From contig CAIKZO010000077.1 in the NCBI GenBank assembly GCA_903832005.1, forward strand, positions 62,001 through 126,000: 64,000 bases of DNA. The letters run 5' to 3'. The DNA is from Enhydrobacter aerosaccus (lineage in GTDB: Bacteria; Pseudomonadota; Alphaproteobacteria; Reyranellales; Reyranellaceae). The notes under the pieces are model-generated. The model did not search any database, was not told the DNA's origin, and saw nothing but the letters and a program-made list of their open reading frames with translations. Position numbers and translations under genes: made by a program. Positions 9,722-17,598 of the stretch are shown piece by piece (positions within the stretch are counted from its first letter, which is position 1; each line of letters begins with the position of its first letter).

Positions 9722-10654
9722 ATGAAAATCCTCGTGGTCGGCGCCGGCGCGATCGGCGGTTTCTTCGGCGGCCGCCTGCTGGCGGCAAAACGTGACGTCA
9801 CCTTCCTGGTGCGGCCGGGACGGGCGGCACAACTCGCCAAGACCGGCCTCGTCATAAAGAGCAAGCTGGGCGACGTTTCGCTGACGTCGCCGCCGCTGGT
9901 CTCAGCGGAGACGCTGAAGGGCCCGTACGATGTGGTGCTGCTGGCCTGCAAGGCGTTCGACCTCGAGGGCGCGATGGAGGCCTTCGCGCCCGCCGTCGGT
10001 CCCGACACGGCGATCCTGCCGCTGCTGAACGGGCTCGCTCATATTGGCACGCTGTCCTGGCGCTTCTCGAAGAAGAACGTGCTGGGCGGACAGGCGGCAC
10101 TCCCCCTGACGCTCGATGCCGAGGGACGAATCCTTCATCTCAGCGATCAGTTGAACATCAGCTTCGGTGAACTCGACGGCACGGCATCGCCCCGCGTGGC
10201 GGCGCTGGCGGCCGAGTTCGCGGCGGCCGGAATCCAGGCGGGCCAGAGCACGACGATGCTGCAGGACATGTGGGAGAAGTGGGCCTTCATTGCGACCGCG
10301 GGCGGCATCACCTCGTTGATGCGCGGCACCGTGGGCGACATCGTGGCGGGCGGCGGCGCGCCGTTGGTCACTGCGCTGTACGACGAGATCGCGCTGATCG
10401 CCGCCGCCAACGGCCACGCGCTGCGCGCGCCGGCGGTCGAGCGGGCGAAGACGACACTCACGGCGGCGGGTTCGCCGTTCAATTCCTCGATGGCGCGCGA
10501 TGTCGAGGGCGGCTTCCGGGTCGAGGCCGATCATGTGATCGGCGACCTGCTGAAGCGTGCCAAGGGCGGCGAGTATCCGATGCTCACCGTCGCCTACGCC
10601 CATCTCAAGGCGTACGAAGCGCGGCGCGCACGAGAAATAGCGGCCCGAGCCTGA
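9722..10654 (+). CDS. Ketopantoate reductase family protein (2-dehydropantoate 2-reductase)
   Basis: This is a 310-residue NADPH-dependent reductase of the PanE/ApbA family. GAGAIGGFFGGRL is the dinucleotide-binding motif, LLACKAFD and ILPLLNGLAH are conserved, WEKWAFIATAGG carries the catalytic Lys, and NSSMARDVEGG is the C-terminal substrate-binding segment. Family members reduce ketopantoate to pantoate for pantothenate and CoA synthesis. Many alphaproteobacteria carry several paralogues of unclear substrate, and no other pantothenate gene is nearby, so I leave the symbol open. A 66-base gap with no obvious signals separates it from the ABM gene. Confidence 0.85.
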   Translation: MKILVVGAGAIGGFFGGRLLAAKRDVTFLVRPGRAAQLAKTGLVIKSKLGDVSLTSPPLVSAETLKGPYDVVLLACKAFDLEGAMEAFAPAVGPDTAILPLLNGLAHIGTLSWRFSKKNVLGGQAALPLTLDAEGRILHLSDQLNISFGELDGTASPRVAALAAEFAAAGIQAGQSTTMLQDMWEKWAFIATAGGITSLMRGTVGDIVAGGGAPLVTALYDEIALIAAANGHALRAPAVERAKTTLTAAGSPFNSSMARDVEGGFRVEADHVIGDLLKRAKGGEYPMLTVAYAHLKAYEARRAREIAARA

Positions 10655-10688
10655 AAATTTGTCATGCGGACCCTAGTGGTGCTTTTCC

Positions 10689-10714
10689 TTATTCATGATA
10701 GTTATCATGAATAA
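10689..10714. promoter_or_regulatory. Palindromic operator directly in front of the TetR gene
   Basis: The arms TTATTCATGATA (10689-10700) and TATCATGAATAA (10703-10714) are perfect inverted repeats separated by GT. The last base touches the ATG at 10715. The stretch is much AT-richer than the surroundings. No Shine-Dalgarno fits between it and the start codon, so the transcript may be leaderless or nearly so. It is probably the binding site of the TetR protein it precedes, giving autoregulation. Confidence 0.85.
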
Positions 10715-11311
10715 ATGAAAGTCGACCAGCAGACCATGGCGGCCCATCGCGCCGCGATCCTGAAGCAGGCCGGACGCTTGTTCCGCAAGCGCGGGATCGA
10801 TGGCGTGGCGGTGGCCGACATCACCGGCGCGGCCGGGCTGACGCATGGCGCCTTCTACGGCCATTTCCCCAGCAAGGCGGCGCTGGCGGCCGAAGCGTGC
10901 CGGGAGTCGCTCGAGCGCTCGGCGGCGTACTGGCGCAAGGAGATCGCGCAGGCGCGCCGCGACGGGGTGGACCCGCTGGCCGCGATCATCGACGACTACC
11001 TCACGCCCACCAAGCGCGACCAGCACGACCGCAGTTGCGCCATCACCACGCTCGGCCACGAAGCCAGCCGCGACGCCGAAGTCGGTCCCGCCATGGGCAG
11101 CGGCGTCGAGGCGCTTCTGACCGTGCTGCAGGAGCTGGTCGCCGAGCGCCGTCCCAAGGCCGGTCCCGCAGTGCATGCCGATGCCGCCCTCGCAGCCCTC
11201 GCCGCGATGAACGGTGGCCTCACGCTCGCGCGCCTGCTGGCCGCCAACCCGAAACGTTCCGCCGCCGCCCTCAAGGCCGCGGCTGCCCTCGCCAAGCGCG
11301 CGGCTGACTGA
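10715..11311 (+). CDS. TetR/AcrR family transcriptional regulator
   Basis: This is a 198-residue repressor. The N-terminal HTH is VAVADITGAAGLTHGAFYGHF (about residues 28-48) followed by PSKAALAAEA. The C-terminal helical ligand-binding domain includes GCAITTLGHEASRD-like residues, seen here as CAITTLGHEASRD. The subgroup with TH-(G/A)-x-FYGHF and CAxxTLGxE commonly controls an adjacent transporter or oxidoreductase. I kept ATG 10715 because MKVDQQTMAAHRAAIL is the normal N-terminus of this group. The palindrome just upstream is the likely operator. The MFS gene starts 11 bases downstream and is likely co-transcribed and co-regulated. Confidence 0.9.
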   Translation: MKVDQQTMAAHRAAILKQAGRLFRKRGIDGVAVADITGAAGLTHGAFYGHFPSKAALAAEACRESLERSAAYWRKEIAQARRDGVDPLAAIIDDYLTPTKRDQHDRSCAITTLGHEASRDAEVGPAMGSGVEALLTVLQELVAERRPKAGPAVHADAALAALAAMNGGLTLARLLAANPKRSAAALKAAAALAKRAAD

Positions 11312-11322
11312 AGGATCACATC

Positions 11323-12615
11323 ATGCTTTCTCCGATACTGGCGCCAGCAATGGCGCGTCGCGGCGTGCACTACGGCTGGGTCGTCGTTGCCGTCGCCTTC
11401 CTGACGATGCTGGCGACCGCCGCCGCGATGGGCATGCCGGGCGTACTGCTGCTGCCGCTCAAAAACGAGTTCGGCTGGGATCTCGGCATGATCTCCGGCG
11501 CCCTGGCCCTGCGGCTCGTGCTGTTCGGACTGGTGGCGCCGTTCGCGGCGGCGTTGATGCTGCGCTACGGCATCCGCATCGTCGTCAGCACGGCGCTGTG
11601 CCTGATCGTGCTCGGCCTGATCCTGGCCACACAGATGACGGCGGTGTGGCAGCTCTGGCTCACCTGGGGCCTGATGCTGGGCCTTTCGACCGGCGTCACC
11701 GCCAACGTGCTGGGCGCCACTGTCGCCAGCCGCTGGTTCACCAAGCGGCGCGGCCTCGTGGTCGGCCTGCTGAGCGCGAGCAGCGCCACGGGACAGCTGC
11801 TGTTCCTGCCGGTGGCCGCGTGGCTGTCGGAGCATCTGGGCTGGCGTCAGGCGATGATGCCCGCGGCGGCGATGTGCCTTCTGTGCCTGGTGCTGGTCGT
11901 GCTGTTCATGCGCGACCATCCGGGCGACGTCGATCTGGCCTCTTATGGCGAGGACGAGGTCGTGGCGCCGCCGGTGCGCCGCGCCGGCAGCAACGCGCTG
12001 TTGCTCAGCTTCTCGGCGCTCGCCATGGCTTCGCGCAACCGCACCTTCTGGATCCTGGCCGGCACCTTCTTCGTCTGCGGCCTGTCGACCAACGGGCTGG
12101 TGCAGAACCACTTCATCCCGCTCTGCCACGACTTCGGCATGGATGCGGTCGAGGCCTCGGGCGTGCTGGCGCTGATGGGCGCCTGCGATTTCGTGGGCAC
12201 GATCATCTCGGGCTGGCTGTCGGACCGCTACGACAATCGCTGGCTGCTGTCGTGGTACTACGGCCTGCGCGGGCTCAGCCTGCTGGTGCTGCCGTACTCG
12301 CAGTTCTCGTTCTTTGGCCTCAGCCTGTTCGCGGTGTTCTACGGTCTCGACTGGATCGCCACCGTGCCGCCCACGGTCAAGCTGTCCGGCCAGACGTTCG
12401 GTCGCGAGCAGGGCCCGCTGGTCTTCGGCTGGGTCTTCACCGCCCACCAGCTGGGCGCCGCGACGGCGGCTTTCGCGGCCGGTGCGACGCGCGACATGCT
12501 GCTGAGCTACCTGCCGGCGTTCGCCTTCGCGGGCGCGGCCTGCCTCGTGGCCGCAATCGCGGTGCTCACGGTGAAGAAGCGGCCGGGCGCCGCGACGGTG
12601 GTGCCGGCCGAGTGA
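11323..12615 (+). CDS. MFS transporter
   Basis: This is a 430-residue inner-membrane transporter with about twelve hydrophobic segments. The N-terminal half has HYGWVVVAVAFLTMLAT and LRYGIRIVVSTALCL. A loop around MRDHPGDVDLASYGED separates the halves, and SGWLSDRYDNRW is a typical MFS loop motif in the second half. The family resembles oxalate/formate- or monocarboxylate-type antiporters. It follows the TetR gene by 11 bases with an AGGATC-type ribosome site and is presumably controlled by the same operator. The substrate is unknown. Its stop codon is immediately adjacent to the end of the convergent DoxX gene, with no gap. Confidence 0.87.
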   Translation: MLSPILAPAMARRGVHYGWVVVAVAFLTMLATAAAMGMPGVLLLPLKNEFGWDLGMISGALALRLVLFGLVAPFAAALMLRYGIRIVVSTALCLIVLGLILATQMTAVWQLWLTWGLMLGLSTGVTANVLGATVASRWFTKRRGLVVGLLSASSATGQLLFLPVAAWLSEHLGWRQAMMPAAAMCLLCLVLVVLFMRDHPGDVDLASYGEDEVVAPPVRRAGSNALLLSFSALAMASRNRTFWILAGTFFVCGLSTNGLVQNHFIPLCHDFGMDAVEASGVLALMGACDFVGTIISGWLSDRYDNRWLLSWYYGLRGLSLLVLPYSQFSFFGLSLFAVFYGLDWIATVPPTVKLSGQTFGREQGPLVFGWVFTAHQLGAATAAFAAGATRDMLLSYLPAFAFAGAACLVAAIAVLTVKKRPGAATVVPAE

Positions 12616-13086
12616 TCAGGCGCCGTGTGCCGCGGGATCGCGGCCGGACGCCTTCAGGACGAAATGGTCGACCGATACCGGGCCAGGACCGGCGATGGCC
12701 AGCCAGGCGAACATGACGAAGTAGGAGACTTCCTCGAAGCCCAGGAAAGTCTCGATCGAATCGATGTCGCCCAGCTTCGCCGAGACGATCGCCACGGCCA
12801 TCACGACCATCAGCGGCACGGCGGCAAAGCGGGTCAGCAGGCCGACGAACAGAAGCATGCCGCCGAAATACTCCACGCCCGAGACGAAGGGTGTGAGGAC
12901 CTCGGGTGCCGGGATACCGAGTGCTATGAAGTTCTTGGTGATCGCGGGCAGGTTGTGCAGCTTGGTCCAGCCGGTGCCCATGAAGACCCAGCCGACGGTG
13001 ATGCGCACGGCCAGCGGTGCAGCCCAGGTGAAGTAACTCGCAACGAGGCGCGACCAGTCGTAGAAGACGGTGACGAAGGCGTTCAT
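12616..13086 (-). CDS. DoxX family membrane protein
   Basis: This is a 156-residue protein with about four transmembrane segments. RITVGWVFMGTGWTKLHNLP and SGVEYFGGMLLFVGLLTRFAA (split here as SGVEYFGGMLL and FVGLLTRFAA) are typical DoxX motifs. Family members are linked to thiosulfate:quinone oxidoreductase or oxidative-stress complexes, but most are uncharacterised. I chose ATG 13086 because the upstream extension is not membrane-like. It converges with the MFS gene, the two stops being immediately adjacent. Confidence 0.82.
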   Translation of the reverse strand: MNAFVTVFYDWSRLVASYFTWAAPLAVRITVGWVFMGTGWTKLHNLPAITKNFIALGIPAPEVLTPFVSGVEYFGGMLLFVGLLTRFAAVPLMVVMAVAIVSAKLGDIDSIETFLGFEEVSYFVMFAWLAIAGPGPVSVDHFVLKASGRDPAAHGA

Positions 13087-13192
13087 GTGACTCCCCGACG
13101 GCGGATTGGCCGTATCTCCGGTCAGGACTATCGCGCTTTGCCGATCACGCGGCAAAAACTATTCGTGAAGACGAGTTCATCGCCTGTCGGCG

Positions 13193-13951
13193 TTATCGCG
13201 CCATCCAGCCGCCGTCGACCATCAGGTTCTCGCCCGTGATGAAGGTCGCTTCGTCGGACGCCAGGAACAGCGCGGCATTGGCCACGTCGTCCGAGCGGCC
13301 GAGGCGCGGCAGTGGCGTGCGGGCGTGACTGTAGTCGATCCAGCGCGGCTCGACGGCGCGGCCGGACTTGCCGGTCAGGATCTTCCCCGGCGCCACGGCA
13401 TTGCAGATGATCGAGTCCTTGCCGTAGTCCGACGCGATCTGGCGCGTGAGATAGACGATCGCCGACTTGGAGACACCGTAGGAACAGTCCTCGGGCGAAG
13501 CGATCATGCCGTGCTGCGAGGAGATGTTGACGATGCGCCCGCGCGCCTCGTTGCGGATCTCCTGTGTCAGCATGCGGCGCACGGCGGCGCGGCACATCAG
13601 GAACACGCCGGTGAGGTTGACCGCCATGACGCGGTTCCAGTCGTCGAGACTGGTCTCGGTCAGCGTCTTGCCGATGCGGATCACCGCGTCGTTGACCACG
13701 ATATCGAGCCGTCCCGTCGGTTCGGCGGCGCGGCGCACGGCTTCCTCGACGTCCGCTTCCTTCGAGACGTCGCCCTGGAAGAACGGCACGTCGAGGAGCT
13801 TGTGCGTGGGCTCGCCGCCTTCGACCACCTGCTCGGTGATGTCCATCAACAAGAGCTTTGCCCCCTCGGCATGGAAGCGCTGGGCGATGGCGCGGCCGAT
13901 GCCGGAGGAGGCGCCGGTGATCAGGGCCGTTTTGCCTGCAAGTCGCTTCAT
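13193..13951 (-). CDS. SDR family oxidoreductase
   Basis: This is a 252-residue short-chain dehydrogenase. The cofactor motif is TGASSGIG, catalytic Ser lies in NISSQHGM and the Tyr-Lys pair in SYGVSK. MDITEQ after the second strand suggests NAD preference. The usual NNAG motif is altered to VVNDAV. ATG 13951 overlaps the stop of the upstream permease gene (ATGA). It is the last gene of a minus-strand run that begins near 29.7 kb and directly follows an amino-acid-type importer, so it may oxidise the imported compound or a derivative. The substrate is unknown. Confidence 0.86.
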   Translation of the reverse strand: MKRLAGKTALITGASSGIGRAIAQRFHAEGAKLLLMDITEQVVEGGEPTHKLLDVPFFQGDVSKEADVEEAVRRAAEPTGRLDIVVNDAVIRIGKTLTETSLDDWNRVMAVNLTGVFLMCRAAVRRMLTQEIRNEARGRIVNISSQHGMIASPEDCSYGVSKSAIVYLTRQIASDYGKDSIICNAVAPGKILTGKSGRAVEPRWIDYSHARTPLPRLGRSDDVANAALFLASDEATFITGENLMVDGGWMAR

Positions 13952-14631
13952 CTCTGCCTCATCAGCATGTCGCGTTCGAGCTTGGCTACCCAGCGCGCGA
14001 AGGGCCAGAGCAGCACGAAGAAAAGGACCGCCGCGACCGTGAGCGGGGTCGGATTGTAGGTCTGCTCCTGGGCGACGCGGGCCGAGCGCAGCAACTCGGG
14101 CAGGGCCACGAGGGAGGCGATGGAGGTGGTCTTGACCAGCTCGAGCGAGTTGGAAGCCAGCGGCGCCAGCACCCGCTGGATCGCCTGCGGTAGGATCACC
14201 AGGAAGATGATCTGCAGCGGATGCAGGCCGAGCGCGCGGGCGGCCTCGCGCTGGCCGGGTGGCAGGGATTCGATGCCGGCACGGAAGATCTCGCCGTAGT
14301 AGCCCGAATTGTTGAGCACGATCGCCAGCACGCAGGCCGCGAACGACGGAAGCTTCAGGCCGAGGAAGGGCAGGCCGTAGAAGATCAGGATCAGCAACAC
14401 CAGAACCGGAAAGGAGCGGAACAGATCGATCCAGATCAGCAGCGCCACGTTCAGCGGCTTCTTGTGGAAACTGTAGAGCACCGCGATCAGCAGCCCGACG
14501 ACCACGGCGATCGGCAGGGTCACGACGGACAGCAGCGCCGTGAGCTGCAGGCCCTGCCACAGCAGCGGCCATACCTTCACCGCCGAGTCCCAGTCGGCGA
14601 AATTGTCGAGGAAAAGCTGCAGCGCTTCCAT
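13948..14631 (-). CDS. Polar amino acid ABC transporter permease (HisM/GlnP type)
   Basis: This is a 227-residue inner-membrane permease of the His/Glu/Gln/Arg family. LPIAVVVGLLIAVLYSF, LFRSFPVLVLLILIFYGLP and the coupling-loop region GQREAARALGLHPLQ followed by VILPQAIQRVLAPL are typical. The end PTPLTVAAVLFFVLLWPFAR is also characteristic. It pairs with the next permease (14631-15302) and the binding protein at 15320. Its start overlaps the other permease's stop by one base (TGATG). No ATPase gene belongs to this set in the window, so the importer must borrow one encoded elsewhere. Confidence 0.9.
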   Translation of the reverse strand: MEALQLFLDNFADWDSAVKVWPLLWQGLQLTALLSVVTLPIAVVVGLLIAVLYSFHKKPLNVALLIWIDLFRSFPVLVLLILIFYGLPFLGLKLPSFAACVLAIVLNNSGYYGEIFRAGIESLPPGQREAARALGLHPLQIIFLVILPQAIQRVLAPLASNSLELVKTTSIASLVALPELLRSARVAQEQTYNPTPLTVAAVLFFVLLWPFARWVAKLERDMLMRQR

Positions 14632-15302
14632 CAGTGTCTTCTCGGTCCCAGGCCTTCGAGCCAGCGGCTGGCGATCACCAGCGGCAGGAAGAACAGCAGG
14701 TAAAGGGCCGCTGCCAGGGTAAGCGGCGAGGGGTTGGCCGCGATCGCCATGGCGCTCTCGGCGCGGCCCAGCAGCTCGGGCAAGGAGACGGCGGTGCCGA
14801 GCGCGGTGCCCTTGGTGATGGCGATGGCCCGGTTGGTGAGCAGCGGCACGGCGATGCGGATCGCCTGCGGCAGGATCACCCTGAACAGGATCATGAAGAA
14901 GCCCAGCCCCAGCGAGCGCGCGGCATCCCATTGGCCGGTCGGAACGGCCTGGATGGCGGACCAGAAAATCTCGGTGGCGAAGGCCGCCAGCACCGCGCCC
15001 AGCGCCACGACGGTGGCGGCAAACGGGCTGAGCTGGATGTCGGCATAGGGCAGGCCGAAATAGATGAACACCACCACCACGAGCTGCGGCAGCGTGCGGA
15101 AGATATCGACGAAGATCGTGATGGCGATGTCGGCCGCGCGGATGCGCATGGCGCGTACGACCGCGAGCGCCAGGCCGGTGGCGATGCCCACCACGATGGT
15201 GAGTAGGGCCACTTCGACCGTGATCCAGAACCCGCCCAGGATGGACGGGCCATACTGGGCGAAGATCTGCCGGTTGAAGAAATTATCGGCCAGAGGGCCC
15301 AT
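14631..15302 (-). CDS. Polar amino acid ABC transporter permease
   Basis: This is a 223-residue partner permease of the one at 13948. ITVEVALLTIVVGIATGLAL is the first membrane segment, FVDIFRTLPQLVVVVFIYFG the conserved central segment, and GQWDAARSLGLGFFM with VILPQAIRIAVPLL the coupling loop. The end PSPLTLAAALYLLFFLPLV matches the HisM/GlnP family. Two permeases imply a heterodimeric channel. The binding protein gene lies 17 bases upstream in the transcript. Confidence 0.9.
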   Translation of the reverse strand: MGPLADNFFNRQIFAQYGPSILGGFWITVEVALLTIVVGIATGLALAVVRAMRIRAADIAITIFVDIFRTLPQLVVVVFIYFGLPYADIQLSPFAATVVALGAVLAAFATEIFWSAIQAVPTGQWDAARSLGLGFFMILFRVILPQAIRIAVPLLTNRAIAITKGTALGTAVSLPELLGRAESAMAIAANPSPLTLAAALYLLFFLPLVIASRWLEGLGPRRH

Positions 15303-15319
15303 TGCTCAGGGCCCGAAGG

Positions 15320-16171
15320 CTATTTGCAAGCGAGTTCGTGCGGCGTCGGGTCATAGTTCTTGAAATCGGGCGCGCCGTAGCCGGGGAAGATCGTGTTGAT
15401 CGTCGAGGCGGCGTCGGGCTTGGAGCCGTACCACTTCTCGTACATCGTCACGAGCGTGCCGTCCTTCTTCATGCACTCGATCGCCATCTCGACCGTGTTG
15501 CGATAGCCCGTGTCTTCGAGCCGGAAGGCGTAGCCGAAGTTGCGGCCGTTGAAGTCCTTGAAGCCGACCTTGATCGCCTTGTTCTGAGTCGCGGCGAACA
15601 CGGTGGTCGGGATCTCGTTCAGCGCCGTGAAAGCGCGGCGGGTGATCACGGCCTGCACCGAGTCGGGGAAGGTGTCGTAGCGCTGGACCTCGAAGCCGTA
15701 CTTCTCGGCGTTCTGCGTGGCCCAGGTGTCGGAGATCGTGCCGCGGTTCACCGCGAGCTGCTTGCCCTTCAGGTCCTCGAAGCCCTTCATCGTGTCGGCC
15801 TGGCGCACGAGGAAGCCGTTGCCGGTGGCGAAGAATGGCTCGGTGTAGAGCATCTTCTCGGCGCGCTCGGCGGTGATGTTGAGCGGGTTGACGGTGAACT
15901 CGATGCGCTTGGAGAAGAGCGCGGCGAACAGGCCGGAGAAGTTGATGTCGACGATCTCGACGCTCGGCCGGCCGATGCGCTTGGCGACTTCCTTGATCAT
16001 GTCGGCGCCGAAGCCCTCGGGTCCATTGGTGCCGCGCACCATCCACGGCGCCACGCCGAAGTCGGAGCCCACGACCAGTGGCTTGTCCTTGGGATGGTCG
16101 GCGTCCTGGGCGAAAGCGGCGGCAGAGAAGGAGAGGGCCGCCACAGCGGAAATCAGAAGTCTCGAAAGCAT
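15320..16171 (-). CDS. Periplasmic amino-acid-type ABC transporter substrate-binding protein
   Basis: This is a 283-residue family 3 solute-binding protein with a signal peptide (MLSRLLISAVAALSFSAAAF, then AQD). Mature motifs are GADMIKEVAKRIGRPSVEI, FAALFSKRIEFTVNPLNIT, EDLKGKQLAVNRGT and MYEKWYGSKPD. ATG 16171 was chosen over an upstream TTG because GGGGA sits at the right distance and the signal peptide then begins normally. In the family, R-x-D/E type pockets bind alpha-amino groups; here the ligand cannot be named. It serves the two permeases that follow. Confidence 0.9.
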   Translation of the reverse strand: MLSRLLISAVAALSFSAAAFAQDADHPKDKPLVVGSDFGVAPWMVRGTNGPEGFGADMIKEVAKRIGRPSVEIVDINFSGLFAALFSKRIEFTVNPLNITAERAEKMLYTEPFFATGNGFLVRQADTMKGFEDLKGKQLAVNRGTISDTWATQNAEKYGFEVQRYDTFPDSVQAVITRRAFTALNEIPTTVFAATQNKAIKVGFKDFNGRNFGYAFRLEDTGYRNTVEMAIECMKKDGTLVTMYEKWYGSKPDAASTINTIFPGYGAPDFKNYDPTPHELACK

Positions 16172-16216
16172 ATAAATCCCCAATGTGAACGGGCTCTCTT
16201 ACGCAAAGACCGTGCC

Positions 16217-17017
16217 TTAGCCCCGCCGAACGCTCGCCCCGCCGTCGACCGGCAGAGTGACGCCGGTGATGAAGTTGGCCTCGTCGGAAGCCAGGAACAG
16301 GGCGGCGTTCGCCACGTCCCAGCCGGTTCCCATCTTCTTGCGCAGCGGCACGTGCGAATCGCGCTCGGCCTCGACCTCGGCGCGGGTCTTCTTGAAGGTC
16401 CGCGCGCGCGTGTCGACCGCCATCGGCGTGTTCATCAGGCCGGGCAGGATCACGTTGGCGCGGATGCCGTGCTGGGCGTTCTGGTAGGCGAGTTGCTCGG
16501 TGAAGGAGATCATCGCCGCCTTGGTCGCCTTGTAGGCCACATAGGGATAGGTCGTGATCACGGCCATCGAGGAGATGTTGATGATCACGCCGCTCTTCTG
16601 CGCGCGCATGATCGGGATCACGTGCTTGGCGGCCAGGATGCAGCTCTTGAGGTTGATCGCCACGCAGCGGTCGAAGGCCTCCTCGGTGATGTCGAGCAGC
16701 TCGGCATCACCGCCCGACAGCGAGACACCCACGTTGTTGTGCAGGATGTCGATGCGGCCCCAGCGGGCGTGGGTGTCGGCCACCATGGCCTGGAGGTCGG
16801 CGTTCTTGGTGACGTCGGCCTTGAGCGCGACGGCGGTGCCCTGGTTGGCGCCGATCATCTCGACCGTCTCTTCGGCCGATTTGAGGTTGTGATCGACGCA
16901 GACCACCTTGGCGCCTTCGCGCGCAAAGGTGAGAGCGGTGGCGCGGCCGTTGCCCATGCCTTCGCCCGGGCTCTGGCCGGCGCCGACGACGATGGCGACT
17001 TTGTCCTTGAGGCGCAT
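16217..17017 (-). CDS. SDR family oxidoreductase with expanded glycine-rich loop
   Basis: This is a 266-residue short-chain dehydrogenase. The cofactor loop is enlarged, GAGQSPGEGMGNGRATA, and is followed by VVCVDHN, which favours NAD. The central motif is HNNVGVS rather than NNAG. Ser lies in INISSMA and the catalytic pair in AYKATK. The C-terminus FITGVTLPVDGGA is standard. The same expanded loop and the NNVG wording occur in the SDR at 17599, so the two are probably an ancient duplication and may oxidise related alcohols in this cluster. The gene is one base from the CMD gene and is clearly co-transcribed. Confidence 0.87.
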   Translation of the reverse strand: MRLKDKVAIVVGAGQSPGEGMGNGRATALTFAREGAKVVCVDHNLKSAEETVEMIGANQGTAVALKADVTKNADLQAMVADTHARWGRIDILHNNVGVSLSGGDAELLDITEEAFDRCVAINLKSCILAAKHVIPIMRAQKSGVIINISSMAVITTYPYVAYKATKAAMISFTEQLAYQNAQHGIRANVILPGLMNTPMAVDTRARTFKKTRAEVEAERDSHVPLRKKMGTGWDVANAALFLASDEANFITGVTLPVDGGASVRRG

Positions 17018-17018
17018 G

Positions 17019-17573
17019 TCAGCTCACTCCCGGGATCGGATACTGCTTCAGCACTTCCTTGTACTGGGGCTCGTTGTCCATCTTCATGGTGGCGAGCACC
17101 CGCACCACGGCGCAATAGAAGGCGATGGTGAGGACCAGGTCGGTCATGTGCTCGTTGGACAGCTCCTTCTTGATCTCGGCAAAGGTGGCGTCTGACATGG
17201 CGAGCTCGCGCACCATCTCGCGCGCGCCCTTCAGGACGGCCTTGGCGAGCGGCTCGAGCTTGGAGGGCTTGCCCTCGGTTTCGAGGAAGAGGTTCTGGAT
17301 ATCCTCGTCGGTGACGCCGAATTCCTTGCCGATCTTCACATGGTGGGTGAACTCGTATTCCGACTTCTCCATCCAGCCGACTTGCAGGATGGCCAGTTCG
17401 CGCAGGCGGGGATTGAGCGAGCTCTTGTTGCGGATGTATCCGCCGATGCCATGGAAGGCCTTCGCCATGCCGGGAGAATTGACCAGCAGGCGCGTGAGGT
17501 TGATCGGCCGCTTCAGCAAATCACGCTGTTCGGGCGGCAGATCGTCGGCGTCGAGATAGGGCAGGCGTGCCAT
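17019..17573 (-). CDS. Carboxymuconolactone decarboxylase (CMD) family protein
   Basis: This is a 184-residue all-helical protein of the CMD/AhpD superfamily. LRELAILQVGWMEKSEYEF followed by THHVKIGKEFGVTDEDI is the conserved core, with Glu and His residues at the positions used by gamma-carboxymuconolactone decarboxylases. The CxxC redox pair of AhpD is absent (ILQVGWMEKSEYEF), so a peroxidase role is unlikely. Members without CxxC act as decarboxylases or have unknown function. It lies between two SDR genes in the catabolic run, which fits a decarboxylation or isomerisation step after oxidation. That is inference from context only. Confidence 0.82.
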   Translation of the reverse strand: MARLPYLDADDLPPEQRDLLKRPINLTRLLVNSPGMAKAFHGIGGYIRNKSSLNPRLRELAILQVGWMEKSEYEFTHHVKIGKEFGVTDEDIQNLFLETEGKPSKLEPLAKAVLKGAREMVRELAMSDATFAEIKKELSNEHMTDLVLTIAFYCAVVRVLATMKMDNEPQYKEVLKQYPIPGVS

Positions 17574-17598
17574 GGGTGTTCCTCTCCAGGTGTTCTTG

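Noticed and set aside
15302..17131. A plus-strand frame of about 610 codons opposite the binding protein and SDR genes
   Set aside because: It is a shadow of genes with signal peptide and SDR motifs on the minus strand.
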